From Thermohalobaculum sp039821125 (GTDB lineage: Bacteria > Pseudomonadota > Alphaproteobacteria > Rhodobacterales > Rhodobacteraceae), in assembly GCA_039821125.1 (NCBI GenBank), contig JBCBOR010000009.1, positions 26,502 to 90,501 on the forward strand: a DNA stretch of 64,000 nt, written 5' to 3'. The position numbers and the translations under genes are program-made. The notes beneath the pieces were generated by a model. That model did not search any database. It was given only the letters and a program-made list of their open reading frames with translations, and was not told the origin of the DNA. Below, in pieces: positions 33,608-42,784 of this stretch (position 1 is the first letter of the stretch; each line of letters begins with the position of its first letter).

Positions 33608-36118
33608 TTACTTTTCTGTGGATGTTCTGCGTTGGCGCGGATTTGCACCACGCGGGGCCGCGGTGGCCGGATCCTCGGGCCAGTCATGTTTGGGGTAGCG
33701 CGCCCGCATGTCCTTGCGCACATCGGCGTAGGATGTGCGCCAGAAGCCCGGCAGATCCGCTGTGATCTGAACAGGGCGGTTGGCAGGGGACAACAGTTCT
33801 ATGGCCAGCGGGACCGGGGGCTGGCCGAGCGCCGGATGGGTGGTCAGACCGTAGAGATCCTGCACGCGGACCGAGATCTTCGGGATGTCGGCGGTATAGT
33901 CGATGCGTGCCGCGCGCCCGGACGGTGTCTTGAATTCAGGTGGCGCGAGACGGTCGAGCGTTTGCTGCTGCTGCCAGTCAAGGGCGTTGCGCAAGATGGA
34001 TGTCAGGTCGAGCCGGTCGATCTCGTCAATCCGGCGCATCCCTGTCAGATGCGGGGTCAGCCATGTGTCCAGCGCGGCGATCAGCGCCGCATCCGACAGA
34101 TCGGGCAGCGCGAGATCGGGCGACCGTTCGGCCAACCACGCGATGCGGCGGCGCAGCGCGGTGGCGGCGTCGGACCAGGGCAGGGCAGCAAGACCCAGGT
34201 TCCGCACCCCAACGGCAAGCGCAGCTCCAAGCTGATCCGGCGGCACATCGCGCCAGGCCTGATCGATCAATGCGATCGCGCCGAGACGCTCCTGCATGCG
34301 CGCCTCGACCGAGCGGGTGCGCGGCGACCACTCGGCTTGGTGAACCGTCCGGATGAGATCGCCATGGGCGGCGCGCAGGTCGGCCTCGGAGATTGGCGCG
34401 GCCAGACGGATGCGGGCCTCGCGCCCATCCTCGAGATCGGTGGCGATCAGCAAGCGCTGGCTGGCGAGCGGATCGGCGGCGTCCATCACGGCCCCGCGAC
34501 CATTCGACAGCAGGTAACGCGGCGCGTCCCCGGGGCGGCGCAGCGCAATCCGATCGGGATAGGCGAGCGCGGTCAGCGGGCCGAGCGCGGTTGCCAGCCG
34601 CACCGTGTCGGGCTTGGCTCTGCTGAGCCGCCGCGCTTCCTCGAGGGTGCGCTTGCGGATCGCGGGATCAGCAGCGGGACCGCCCCGGTTGCCAGCAATC
34701 GCTGCGACCCGCAGAGCAAGATCGGCCGTGTGGCGATGGGTGCCGGCCAGAGGATCGCGCTCATTCAGGATCGCGGCGAGGAGCGCCGCCTCGCCCTCGA
34801 GCCCGTCATCGGCGGCCCGGGCGATCATATGCGCCAGACGGGGATGTAGCGGTTGTGCCGCGAGGGCGTGCCCATGAGGCGTGATGCGGTTGTCCCTGTC
34901 CAGCGCGCCAAGATCGCGCAGCAGGTCCTGCGCGGCTCGGAACGCCTTGTCCGGCGGCGGGTCGAGAAACCTCAACCCGTCCGGCGTGGTTGCCCCCCAC
35001 TGCGCCAGCTCCAACGCGAGGGGGGCGAGGTCTGTCTCGAGAATCTCCGGCGGGGCAAAGGTGGGCAGGGCGCCATCCTCGCCGCGGGTCCACATCCGGT
35101 AGCAGATCCCCGGCGCCTCGCGCCCCGCACGGCCCCGGCGCTGATCGGCTTCGGCCCGGCTGACCGGCACGGTGACCAGCCGCGCCATCCCTGTCGCATG
35201 ATCCGTTCGGGAGCGCCGGGCGAGCCCGCCATCGACGACCACGCGCACGCCCGGCACGGTCAGCGAGGTCTCGGCAATTGCCGTCGCCAGGATCACCCGT
35301 CTTCGTCCATCGGCGCGAGGCACAAGCACCGCCCGCTGCTGCTGAAAGGGCAGCGCACCATAGAGCGGGTCAATCGCCATCTCGGTGCGCCCCTCCAGCG
35401 CCGCGGCAACGCGCCGGATCTCGCCCGCGCCGGGCAGGAATGCGAGGATATCGCCCTCGGCCTCGTGCGCCGCTGTCCGGATCAGGGACGCGGCGGCTTC
35501 CTCGAACCCGCGCCGGCCCTTCCCGGGTGTGCGCCAGGTCCGGTCCTGCCAGCGGGTCTCGACCGGATGGGTGCGCCCCGCGCTCTCGATCACGGGGGCA
35601 TCCCGCATGAGCTGTGCGAAGGCAGCCGTATCCAGCGTCGCCGACATGGTCACCAGCCGCAGGTCGGGACGCAGTGCCTCCTGCACCTCCAGCGCCAGGG
35701 CGAGGCCGAGATCGGAGTGGATGGAGCGCTCGTGCACCTCGTCGAAGAGGATCGCGGCAATGCCAGGAAGGTCCGGTTCTTTTTGGATCATCCGGGTCAG
35801 AATGCCCTCGGTGACGACTTCGATGCGGGTCTGGTCCGAGACCTTGCGCGCGCCGCGGATACGATAGCCGATGGTGCCGCCAACGGTCTCTCCGCGTTGC
35901 GCGGCCAACCGTTCTGCGGCGGCGCGGGCCGCGACCCGGCGCGGCTCGAGCATCAGGATGCGCCCGTCGCCGCGCCAGGGCGTGTCGAGAAGCGCAAGCG
36001 GCACGCGGCTGGTCTTGCCCGCCCCGGGCGGAGCAGCCAGAACAGCATTCGGCCCCCGCGCCAGCGCGGCGCAGAGATCGGGCAACACATGATCGACGGG
36101 CAGCGATGGAAGCTCCAT
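33608..36118 (-). CDS. hrpB: ATP-dependent RNA helicase HrpB
   Basis: An 836-residue DEAH-type helicase. Motif I is APPGAGKTSRVPLAL (about 27-41), motif II reads DEVHER, motif III is TMSATLD, and motif VI is QRRGRAGREAPG. The helicase-associated region and the long HrpB-specific C-terminal domain follow. The length is typical. The C-terminal tail is basic (KRRTSTEK-like). The biological role of HrpB is poorly defined in most bacteria. It is divergent from the acyl-CoA ligase gene across a 380-bp gap. Confidence 0.93.
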   Translation of the reverse strand: MELPSLPVDHVLPDLCAALARGPNAVLAAPPGAGKTSRVPLALLDTPWRGDGRILMLEPRRVAARAAAERLAAQRGETVGGTIGYRIRGARKVSDQTRIEVVTEGILTRMIQKEPDLPGIAAILFDEVHERSIHSDLGLALALEVQEALRPDLRLVTMSATLDTAAFAQLMRDAPVIESAGRTHPVETRWQDRTWRTPGKGRRGFEEAAASLIRTAAHEAEGDILAFLPGAGEIRRVAAALEGRTEMAIDPLYGALPFQQQRAVLVPRADGRRRVILATAIAETSLTVPGVRVVVDGGLARRSRTDHATGMARLVTVPVSRAEADQRRGRAGREAPGICYRMWTRGEDGALPTFAPPEILETDLAPLALELAQWGATTPDGLRFLDPPPDKAFRAAQDLLRDLGALDRDNRITPHGHALAAQPLHPRLAHMIARAADDGLEGEAALLAAILNERDPLAGTHRHTADLALRVAAIAGNRGGPAADPAIRKRTLEEARRLSRAKPDTVRLATALGPLTALAYPDRIALRRPGDAPRYLLSNGRGAVMDAADPLASQRLLIATDLEDGREARIRLAAPISEADLRAAHGDLIRTVHQAEWSPRTRSVEARMQERLGAIALIDQAWRDVPPDQLGAALAVGVRNLGLAALPWSDAATALRRRIAWLAERSPDLALPDLSDAALIAALDTWLTPHLTGMRRIDEIDRLDLTSILRNALDWQQQQTLDRLAPPEFKTPSGRAARIDYTADIPKISVRVQDLYGLTTHPALGQPPVPLAIELLSPANRPVQITADLPGFWRTSYADVRKDMRARYPKHDWPEDPATAAPRGANPRQRRTSTEK

Positions 36119-36498
36119 CGCCCGTCTCTAGGAAATTCTCGGGAGAGCGGCAATTGCGCCGCGGGTCTGGTCTGTCCGATCTGCTGCAGGACAGAGGATA
36201 TGCAAGGGCGGCAGGCCTGCCGTCAGTCCCAAGCCCCCAGGCGGCGCCACCCGCCATGGGAGAGATCGTCTCGAACGCGTTCGTGGGAGATAGCTAAAGT
36301 TTTATCCTTAATTTTCTGTCACCGCGCGGTCCTCCCGTCAAAGGTGCGTCACGGACGCACCCTACGTGCGACATCTCGTAGGGTGCGTCCGTGACGCACC
36401 CTTGCTGAAGGCTCGCAGAAGGCTTGCATCCGACCGCGCCACGCTCGAAAGATACGGAAACGATGCCAACTGCCAGGAGAGCAGGGAGGAGATATGCG
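36119..36498. other. 380-bp divergent intergenic region
   Basis: This gap separates hrpB (minus) from the acyl-CoA ligase (plus). It holds an AT-rich patch (36290-36320) that could carry promoters, the REP-like palindrome at 36342-36401, and the ligase ribosome site GGAGGA at 36485-36490. No convincing gene is seen; an in-frame extension of the ligase to TTG 36424 looks spurious. Confidence 0.6.
36342..36401. repeat. REP-like double palindrome, copy 1
   Basis: Two 25-26-bp arms (36342-36366 and 36377-36401) are inverted, with one mismatch near the outer end and a 10-nt spacer. Each arm is itself nearly palindromic around GTCACGGAC. The same element recurs at 53313-53384. It lies in a divergent intergenic region. 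Confidence 0.9.
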
Positions 36499-38130
36499 AT
36501 GCAGGGATTGATGCAGGACTGGCCGCTCAGGGTCTCACGTATTCTCGATCATGCCGCGAAGTACCACGCCAAGCGCCCGATCATTTCGCGCTCGGTCGAG
36601 GGACCGATCACACGCTCGACCTGGGGCGAGCTGCACACGCGTGCGCGCAAGCTGGCCTCGGCGCTCGCGCGCCTGGGCGTGCGCCGCGGCGACATGATCG
36701 GTGCCATGGCCTGGAACACGACACGTCACATGGAAGTCTGGTACGGTGTGCCGGGTGCGGGCGGCGTCCTGCATTCGCTGAACCCGCGCCTGTCGGCGGA
36801 GCAACTGACCTACATCATCACCTATGCCGAGGATCAGTGGATCCTGATCGATCATGACCTGGTCGGGGTGCTTGAACCCATCGCCGCTGATCTGCCTGCG
36901 GTGAAGGGCTACATTGTCATGACCGACCGGGCACACATGCCCGAGACGAGCCTGCCGAATGCGCTCTGCTACGAGGAGCTCGTCGCGGCCGAGGGCGATG
37001 GCTTTGACTGGGTCGAGGGTGACGAGACCGATGCCTGCGGCGTGTGTTTCACCTCCGGCACCACGGGGCATCCGAAGGGCGTGGTGTACTCGCACCGCTC
37101 GAACGTGTTGCACTCGATGGTGATGATCCAGCCGGATATGCTGGGCCTGTCGTCAAACGATGTCACGATGCCGGTGGTGCCGCTGTTCCATGCCAATGGC
37201 TGGTCGACCGGGTTCGGCACGCCCATGGCGGGCTCGGCCATGGTGCTGCCCGGGCGGATGATGGACCCGGTGTCGATCTACGAGATGCTGGGTCAGGGCG
37301 TAACGGTCACCGCCGCGGTGCCCACGGTCTGGCTGCCATTGCTCAAGCACCTGAAGGAGCATAGGCTGGATCTGCCGCATCTGAACCGTGTGGTGATTGG
37401 CGGTTCCGCCTGTCCGCGTGCGGTGATCGAGACCTTCCAGAACGACTATGGCGTCCAGGTGCTGCACGCCTGGGGCATGACCGAGACCTCGCCGCTGGGC
37501 ACCATGTGCTCGTTCAAGCCCGAGATCACGGCGCTGCCGCCCGAGGGGCGCCTGGATGCACAGGAGAAGGTTGGCCATTGCCCGTTCACCATCGATCTTG
37601 AGGTCCGCGATGACGACGATGCGGCGCTGCCCTGGGATGGCGCCAGTCAGGGCCGGCTGCTGATCCGCGGGCCGGGCGTCGTGAAGCGGTATTTGAAGCA
37701 AGATGAAGATGCGGTCGACGGCGAGGACTGGTTTGACACCGGCGATGCCGCGACCATGGACGAGAACGGCTATGTTCGCATCACCGACCGGTTCAAGGAT
37801 GTGATCAAGTCGGGCGGCGAGTGGATCAGTTCGATCGACATGGAGAACGCGGCGGTCGCGCACCCCGAGGTGTTCGAAGCCGCGGCTGTCGGCATCCCGC
37901 ATCCGAAATGGGATGAGCGCCCGATCCTGATGGTCGTGCCGCAGCCCGGAAAGTCCCCGGAGCCGGACGGGATCATCGAGCTGCTCCGGCCGCATTTCGC
38001 CAAATGGCAGCTGCCGGACGATGTGATCTTCGTGGACGAGATCCCCCATACGGCGACCGGTAAAATCTCGAAGCTGACCATTCGGCGTAACCTCGACGCC
38101 GAGGGCTACAGACTGCCGGATCAGCGGTGA
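36499..38130 (+). CDS. AMP-dependent acyl-CoA ligase (long/medium-chain, DmdB-like family)
   Basis: A 543-residue adenylate-forming ligase. The ATP P-loop is FTSGTTGHPKGVVYSH (about 190-205), the adenylate-binding motif is HAWGMTETSPLG (about 330-341), and the hinge is DTGDAATMDENGYVRITDRF. The catalytic Lys is in TATGKISKLTIRR near the C-terminus. It activates a fatty or short branched/thio acid to its CoA thioester. The family includes 3-methylmercaptopropionyl-CoA ligases of marine bacteria, but substrate cannot be assigned. A GntR regulator follows 4 bases downstream. Confidence 0.93.
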   Translation: MQGLMQDWPLRVSRILDHAAKYHAKRPIISRSVEGPITRSTWGELHTRARKLASALARLGVRRGDMIGAMAWNTTRHMEVWYGVPGAGGVLHSLNPRLSAEQLTYIITYAEDQWILIDHDLVGVLEPIAADLPAVKGYIVMTDRAHMPETSLPNALCYEELVAAEGDGFDWVEGDETDACGVCFTSGTTGHPKGVVYSHRSNVLHSMVMIQPDMLGLSSNDVTMPVVPLFHANGWSTGFGTPMAGSAMVLPGRMMDPVSIYEMLGQGVTVTAAVPTVWLPLLKHLKEHRLDLPHLNRVVIGGSACPRAVIETFQNDYGVQVLHAWGMTETSPLGTMCSFKPEITALPPEGRLDAQEKVGHCPFTIDLEVRDDDDAALPWDGASQGRLLIRGPGVVKRYLKQDEDAVDGEDWFDTGDAATMDENGYVRITDRFKDVIKSGGEWISSIDMENAAVAHPEVFEAAAVGIPHPKWDERPILMVVPQPGKSPEPDGIIELLRPHFAKWQLPDDVIFVDEIPHTATGKISKLTIRRNLDAEGYRLPDQR

Positions 38131-38134
38131 AGGC

Positions 38135-38770
38135 GTGAGCGGCGGGGCGGATATCGCGGATGCTTACACGCTGATTCTCGAAGCGATCGACCGGGGCGAG
38201 TTGCGCCCGGGCGCGCGGCTGGTCGAGACGGATCTGGCGGATCGCCTTGGCGTCTCGCGCACGCCTGTGCGCGAAGCTTTGCAGAGGCTGGAGACCCAGG
38301 GCGTGGCCGCACGGGACGGGCGGTCCCTGCGCGTGGCGACGCTGGACCATGATCAACTCGGCGAGCTCTACGAGGTGCGCGGCGTGGTCGAAGGTCTGGC
38401 CGCCCGTCTCGCCGCCCGCCATGCGGCGCCGGAGGAGATCGCGCATCTGGTCGATATGGTCGAGGCTGACCGGGCTGCCATCGATGATCCCACAGCGCTG
38501 GCGCTTGCGAACCGGCGGTTCCACCGGCAACTGCACCGGGCATCCCACAATCGCTATCTGAACCAGATGCTGGAAAGCATGCGCCGGTCCATGGCGCTGA
38601 TCTCCACGACAACGCTGGCGGCGCCCGGGCGGGGTCAGCAGTCGCTCGACGAACACGCGGCCATTGTGGCGGCGATCGAGGCCCGGGACGAGGATGCTGC
38701 TCAGACCGCCGCGTCCATCCATATCTCGAATGCCTACCGGACCCGGCTGAAGCTGGAGAGCGGCGGTTAG
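38135..38770 (+). CDS. GntR family regulator, FCD domain
   Basis: A 211-residue regulator. The winged helix-turn-helix at about 10-70 has the signature LADRLGVSRTPVREALQRLE. The all-helical FCD effector domain at about 80-205 carries metal-site residues in FHRQLHRASHN and DEHAAIVAAIEARD. It starts at GTG, 4 bases after the ligase stop, so the two are co-transcribed. It probably regulates this locus; FCD regulators usually respond to small organic acids. Confidence 0.93.
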   Translation: MSGGADIADAYTLILEAIDRGELRPGARLVETDLADRLGVSRTPVREALQRLETQGVAARDGRSLRVATLDHDQLGELYEVRGVVEGLAARLAARHAAPEEIAHLVDMVEADRAAIDDPTALALANRRFHRQLHRASHNRYLNQMLESMRRSMALISTTTLAAPGRGQQSLDEHAAIVAAIEARDEDAAQTAASIHISNAYRTRLKLESGG

Positions 38771-38826
38771 CGAAGGGTGCCGCGCTCCGGGCGTGCAGAC
38801 AATACCCCGCCGCATCGTGCGTGCCG

Positions 38827-39447
38827 CTACGGCCGGTAGGTCGCGATCTTCCACGCAGCAAACGCAAAGAACAGCCCGAGCGCGCCATCGATCCAGCGGC
38901 GGATCCGCCGGTACACGCGAATGACGGGCTGGGTCGAGAACAGCATCGCATAGGCGACGTGACCCACCACAGACATCGTAGTCGCAGCCAGGATCAGCGT
39001 GACGCCAAGCCAGAGCGGTGCGTCAGCGCCGAGCCCCAGACCGACGATTGCGATCCATTGGAGCGCCGCCTTCGGGTTGGTCATCTGAATCAGCAGCCCG
39101 TGCTTGAAGAGCCTGCCCTGCTTGCTCGCTGCGGGTTTCAGGTCGCCGTCCGGGGTCGCCGCGGATCGGAACGCTTTATAGGCCAGCCAGAGCAGATAGA
39201 TCGCGGCGAAGATCTTCAGAACCGTGACCGCCCCGGCATAAGCGGTTATGAGAGCCGTCAGTCCTGCCACCGTCAGAACGGCCCATATCCCGGAACCAAA
39301 TCCGACACCGAGCGCCAGTTGCACCCCGCGGGCCCGGCCCTGCTCCATCGATGTGCTGATGATCGCGAGGATATTCGGCCCGATGCTGAGGAAGCCCACA
39401 GCAAAGATGCCGAGAGCGAGAAGCAGATTCGCGATGTCGCCGGTCAT
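38827..39447 (-). CDS. LysE family amino-acid/metabolite exporter
   Basis: A 206-residue inner-membrane protein with six hydrophobic segments. The conserved SIGPNILAIISTSMEQGRARG loop after helix 1 is the LysE/RhtB signature. The segment LFKHGLLIQMTNPKAALQWIAIV matches the central family motif. ATG 39447 is preceded by GGAG at 7 bases and is preferred over an upstream in-frame codon at 39474. The substrate is unknown. It is convergent with the GntR gene. Confidence 0.9.
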   Translation of the reverse strand: MTGDIANLLLALGIFAVGFLSIGPNILAIISTSMEQGRARGVQLALGVGFGSGIWAVLTVAGLTALITAYAGAVTVLKIFAAIYLLWLAYKAFRSAATPDGDLKPAASKQGRLFKHGLLIQMTNPKAALQWIAIVGLGLGADAPLWLGVTLILAATTMSVVGHVAYAMLFSTQPVIRVYRRIRRWIDGALGLFFAFAAWKIATYRP

Positions 39448-39537
39448 GAGGATCTCCGCGTTTGTGCGTTTCAACCACGTGGACCGACAGAATAGCCGCC
39501 CGGGCCGTATCGGAGAACGGTTAAGTTAAGGGCAGGA

Positions 39538-40638
39538 TCACTCTGTCTCGCTGACCCGGTACTCTGATCTCGGAAGCCCGTCCGGTGAGATCTCGACCCC
39601 CCAGCCCGGTGCATCGGTAACCCGGGCGTGGCCATCCTCGATCCGGTAGGGGGTCTCGACGAACAGCCCGTCCTGCCATGGGTAGTAGTCCGGTCCCTCG
39701 ATCGAGAACTCGAGATACTTGCCCGCGTTCGGTATGGCCCGCAGCAGGTGCATCGTGAAGAGCGTGACCATCGAGAGATTGGCACAATGCGGCGTCACCG
39801 GCAGGCCCGCCTCTGCGGCCATCCGAGCAACGCCGAGGGTCCGGCACATGCCGCCAAGATAGAGGATGTCGGGCTGCACGATGTCGACCGCCCGCATCTC
39901 GATCATCCGCCGCCATGTCGGCAGGTCGCAGTCCTGCTCGCCGCCGGTCACATCGATCTCGAGCGTGTCCGTGACCTCCTTGGTCTGCTCCAGTTCCCAG
40001 TAGGGGCAGGGCTCCTCGAAATGGCAGAACCCGTGATCCTCGAGCATCCGCCCGACCTCGATGGCCCGCGGCGGCGCATAACAGGAGTTGGCATCGATCA
40101 GGAGATCGGCACCGGGCAGCGCGCGCCGCATGGCGGGAATGATCTCCTCGGTTCGGCCCGGCCACTCGTCCTGGCCGCGCCCGACCTCGGCGCCGGCGCG
40201 GACCTTGAAGGCGGTGAACCCGTCGCGATCGGCCAGTGCTTGCAGGCGCGCGGCTTCATCGGCCGGGGTAATGTCACGCTTCATCGAGGACGCATACGCC
40301 CGGATTGTCCCGGCCGAGCCGCCCAGCAATTCAGCCACGGGCTTGCCCGCAATCTTGCCGCGCAGATCCCAGATCGCAGTGTCGACCCCGCCCATGGCGC
40401 GCCGAAGATAGGAGCCGGGGAACTTGTGCTCCCGCTCGGTCACGAGGTCGAGCAGGTCATCGAGATCTGTCGTATCCTGTCCCAGAACCCAAGGCGCCAC
40501 CTGTCGGTGCAGCACCTGTGCGGTGATGTCCGAGTGATAGGTCGAGACCTGCCCCCAGCCTTGCGCGCCATCCTCGGCGGTGACGCGGACAAATCCGACA
40601 TCCGGGGTGGCGAAGGTCTCGATCTTGGTCAGTTTCAT
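39538..40638 (-). CDS. Mandelate racemase / muconate-lactonizing enzyme family protein (enolase superfamily)
   Basis: A 366-residue TIM-barrel enzyme. Acid-base residues are Lys145-x-Arg147 (FKVRAG), the Mg ligands are Asp182 (DANS), Glu208 (FEEPCP) and Glu234 (GGEQ), and the opposite-face dyad is Asp257 (QPDILYLGG) with His284 (TPHCANL). The KxR pair with a His-Asp dyad suggests a sugar-acid dehydratase or a racemase-type reaction rather than a cycloisomerase. The exact substrate is unknown. ATG 40638 starts the family-typical MKLTKIET; the longer frame upstream is not coding. Confidence 0.9.
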   Translation of the reverse strand: MKLTKIETFATPDVGFVRVTAEDGAQGWGQVSTYHSDITAQVLHRQVAPWVLGQDTTDLDDLLDLVTEREHKFPGSYLRRAMGGVDTAIWDLRGKIAGKPVAELLGGSAGTIRAYASSMKRDITPADEAARLQALADRDGFTAFKVRAGAEVGRGQDEWPGRTEEIIPAMRRALPGADLLIDANSCYAPPRAIEVGRMLEDHGFCHFEEPCPYWELEQTKEVTDTLEIDVTGGEQDCDLPTWRRMIEMRAVDIVQPDILYLGGMCRTLGVARMAAEAGLPVTPHCANLSMVTLFTMHLLRAIPNAGKYLEFSIEGPDYYPWQDGLFVETPYRIEDGHARVTDAPGWGVEISPDGLPRSEYRVSETE

Positions 40639-40950
40639 GGCGGGCCTGTGCGCGGTGTTGGATGGGTGAGTTGAGCGTGATCGGGACGATGCGGTCAAGC
40701 CGGGTGGATGCTGAAGGCATATCCATCTTCCCTGACGCTGACGTGGACAGCCCCGACCGCGGGTGGGCGCTCCAACGACTCCGGTCTTCAATTTATGCCG
40801 CCAAACCTTCCATGCACCGGCCACGCACCAGCGTCGACAAAGCGCCCGCCCATAGGGGCGGTCGGGCGCTGGCCCGGGGCGCTACGCGCCGTTATTCCGG
40901 GCCGGGCGTAGCGTAGAGGACGGCCTCGGCTCCAAGGTTTCGCCGATGCC
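40639..40950. other. 312-bp intergenic region with two hairpins
   Basis: The gap lies between the GMC oxidoreductase stop (minus) and the enolase-superfamily start (minus). It holds an 8-bp stem AGCGCCCG/CGGGCGCT (40841-40848 and 40863-40870) and a second 8-bp stem CGCTACGC/GCGTAGCG (40880-40887 and 40906-40913). These are plausible termination signals for the GMC gene, although no clear T-run follows either. No coding sequence is convincing. Confidence 0.55.
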
Positions 40951-42564
40951 CTACCCGCGCGCGTCCTCGCGGATCAGATCCGCTGCGCGCTCGCCCACCA
41001 TGATTGCAGGGGCGTTGGTGTTGCCCGTCGGGATCGACGGGAAGATCGAGGCATCGGCCACCCGCAGCCCCTCGACCCCGCGCACACGCAGGCGGGGATC
41101 GACGACGGCCGCCGCATCCTGTCCCATCCGGCAGGTGCCGCACTGGTGGAAGACGGTCCACGATTTCTCGCGCAGGAAGGCAATGATCTCGTCATCGCTG
41201 TTGATGGCAGGGCCGGGCGACAACTCCTCCTCGATCACCTCACGGAACGCCGGCATCTCGGCGAGCCGGCGCATCAGACGCACCCCCGCCAGCATCACTG
41301 CGATATCGTAGTTGGTGTCGAGATAGTTGCCGTGCAGCTTTGGCGCCTCGAACGGGTCGGGCGATCGGATCTCGAGATACCCGGTGCTGTTCGGTTTCGC
41401 CGGGTTGAACCCAAGCAGGAAGCCCGGGAAGGGATCCGGGCTCAGCAACGGACGCGTGCCGGGCGGCGCGCGGGTATAGCTGACGGGCGAGAAGTAGAGT
41501 TGCAGATCAGGCCGGGTCGCGTCCGGCATGACCCGGATGAAGCCGCCCCCCTGGTTGAGGCTGAGCGACAACGGTCCCTGCCGTGTCAGGAGGTATTGCA
41601 GACCGGCGCGCAGCTTGCCCAGCCATGGCCCGAGTTGCTGGTTCAGCGAGGGAACCCGCGTGCGGTAGAGATTGTCGGCGCCGAGATGATCGCGCAGATT
41701 CTGCCCGACCTCCGGCGCAGCATGGTGGACGGGGACCCCGTGGCGCTGAAGCACCTCGCCCGGTCCGATTCCCGAGAGCTGCAAGAGCTGCGGCGAGTTG
41801 ATCGCCCCGCCGGACAGGATCACCTCGCCCGTCGCCCGTGCCGTGCGAGTGACCCCGTTCTGGCGATACTCGACCCCGGTGGCACGCTGACCCTCGATCA
41901 GCACTCTGGTGGCATGGGCGCGGGTCTCGACGGTCAGGGTCTTGCGCCGCATGGCCGGGCGCAGGTAGCACCGCGCCGAGGAGGCCCGCAGCCCGCCCCG
42001 CGTCGTGATCTGGTAGAAGCCTGCGCCCTCCATCTCTGCGCCGTTGTAATCGGGGTTGGTGGGGATCCCTGCCTGTTCGGCGGCCTTCAGATAGGTCCGG
42101 GTCAGGGGATGGGCTTCCCGCGCGATGCACCGGACGGTCATGGGGCCGCCTTCGCCGCGCATCTCATCGGCGCCGTGCGCCCAGTCCTCCATCCGTTTGA
42201 AGACCGGCAGCACATCATCCCAGCCCCAGCCCGGGGCCACCTCGTCCCATTCGGCATAATCCGAAGGATGTCCGCGCACATAGACCATGGCGTTGATCGC
42301 GCTGGAGCCGCCGAGCACCTTGCCGCGCGGCCAGTAGCTGCGGTTGCCGCCGAGGCCTGGCTCGGGCTCGGTCATGTACTTCCAGTTGACCCGCTCGTCG
42401 TAGTAGACTTTGCCGTAGCCGATGGGCAACTGGATCCAGAGGTTGCGATCCGATCCACCCGCCTCGAGCACCAGTACACGCGTGCGCCCATCCTCGGTCA
42501 ACCGGTTGGCCAGAGCGCAACCGGCCGAGCCTGCGCCGACTATAATGTAGTCGAACTCGCTCAT
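40951..42564 (-). CDS. GMC-family FAD-dependent oxidoreductase (choline dehydrogenase-like)
   Basis: A 537-residue flavoprotein. The FAD dinucleotide fold is YIIVGAGSAGCALANRL with LVLEAGG, the GMC signature 1 is PRGKVLGGSSAINAMVYVRG, and signature 2 is GGAINSPQLLQLSGIGP. The C-terminal active-site region has FHQCGTCRMG and GNTNAPAIMVGERAADLI. Length and motifs match choline/alcohol dehydrogenases. Substrate is an alcohol, otherwise unknown. It is followed by hairpins and the enolase-superfamily gene. Confidence 0.93.
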   Translation of the reverse strand: MSEFDYIIVGAGSAGCALANRLTEDGRTRVLVLEAGGSDRNLWIQLPIGYGKVYYDERVNWKYMTEPEPGLGGNRSYWPRGKVLGGSSAINAMVYVRGHPSDYAEWDEVAPGWGWDDVLPVFKRMEDWAHGADEMRGEGGPMTVRCIAREAHPLTRTYLKAAEQAGIPTNPDYNGAEMEGAGFYQITTRGGLRASSARCYLRPAMRRKTLTVETRAHATRVLIEGQRATGVEYRQNGVTRTARATGEVILSGGAINSPQLLQLSGIGPGEVLQRHGVPVHHAAPEVGQNLRDHLGADNLYRTRVPSLNQQLGPWLGKLRAGLQYLLTRQGPLSLSLNQGGGFIRVMPDATRPDLQLYFSPVSYTRAPPGTRPLLSPDPFPGFLLGFNPAKPNSTGYLEIRSPDPFEAPKLHGNYLDTNYDIAVMLAGVRLMRRLAEMPAFREVIEEELSPGPAINSDDEIIAFLREKSWTVFHQCGTCRMGQDAAAVVDPRLRVRGVEGLRVADASIFPSIPTGNTNAPAIMVGERAADLIREDARG

Positions 42565-42702
42565 CGCCGGGGCTTGGCTCCGCAGGCAGCGGATCGCAAA
42601 AGGGCACCGTTCAGGGCGTCACAACCGTCCATGCCGGGGTCCGAAGTTGATTGCACACAAGCAGCCTGTGCAACGTGCGTACATTCGCTCTGCTCTGCGA
42701 CC

Positions 42703-42730
42703 CCGAAAACGACATGGATGTCGTTTTCGG
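42703..42730. promoter_or_regulatory. Perfect 12-bp stem-loop between fmt and the GMC gene
   Basis: CCGAAAACGACA and its exact complement TGTCGTTTTCGG flank a TGGA tetraloop. It lies after the fmt stop and about 140 bases before the GMC oxidoreductase start, both on the minus strand. No T-run follows in either direction. It may be an fmt terminator or a regulatory site for the GMC gene; the sequence does not decide. Confidence 0.5.
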
Positions 42731-42784
42731 AGTCTGTGCGGGGTGGTGGACGCAACGTCACGTGGTGCGCGGCGGTGCGGGTGA

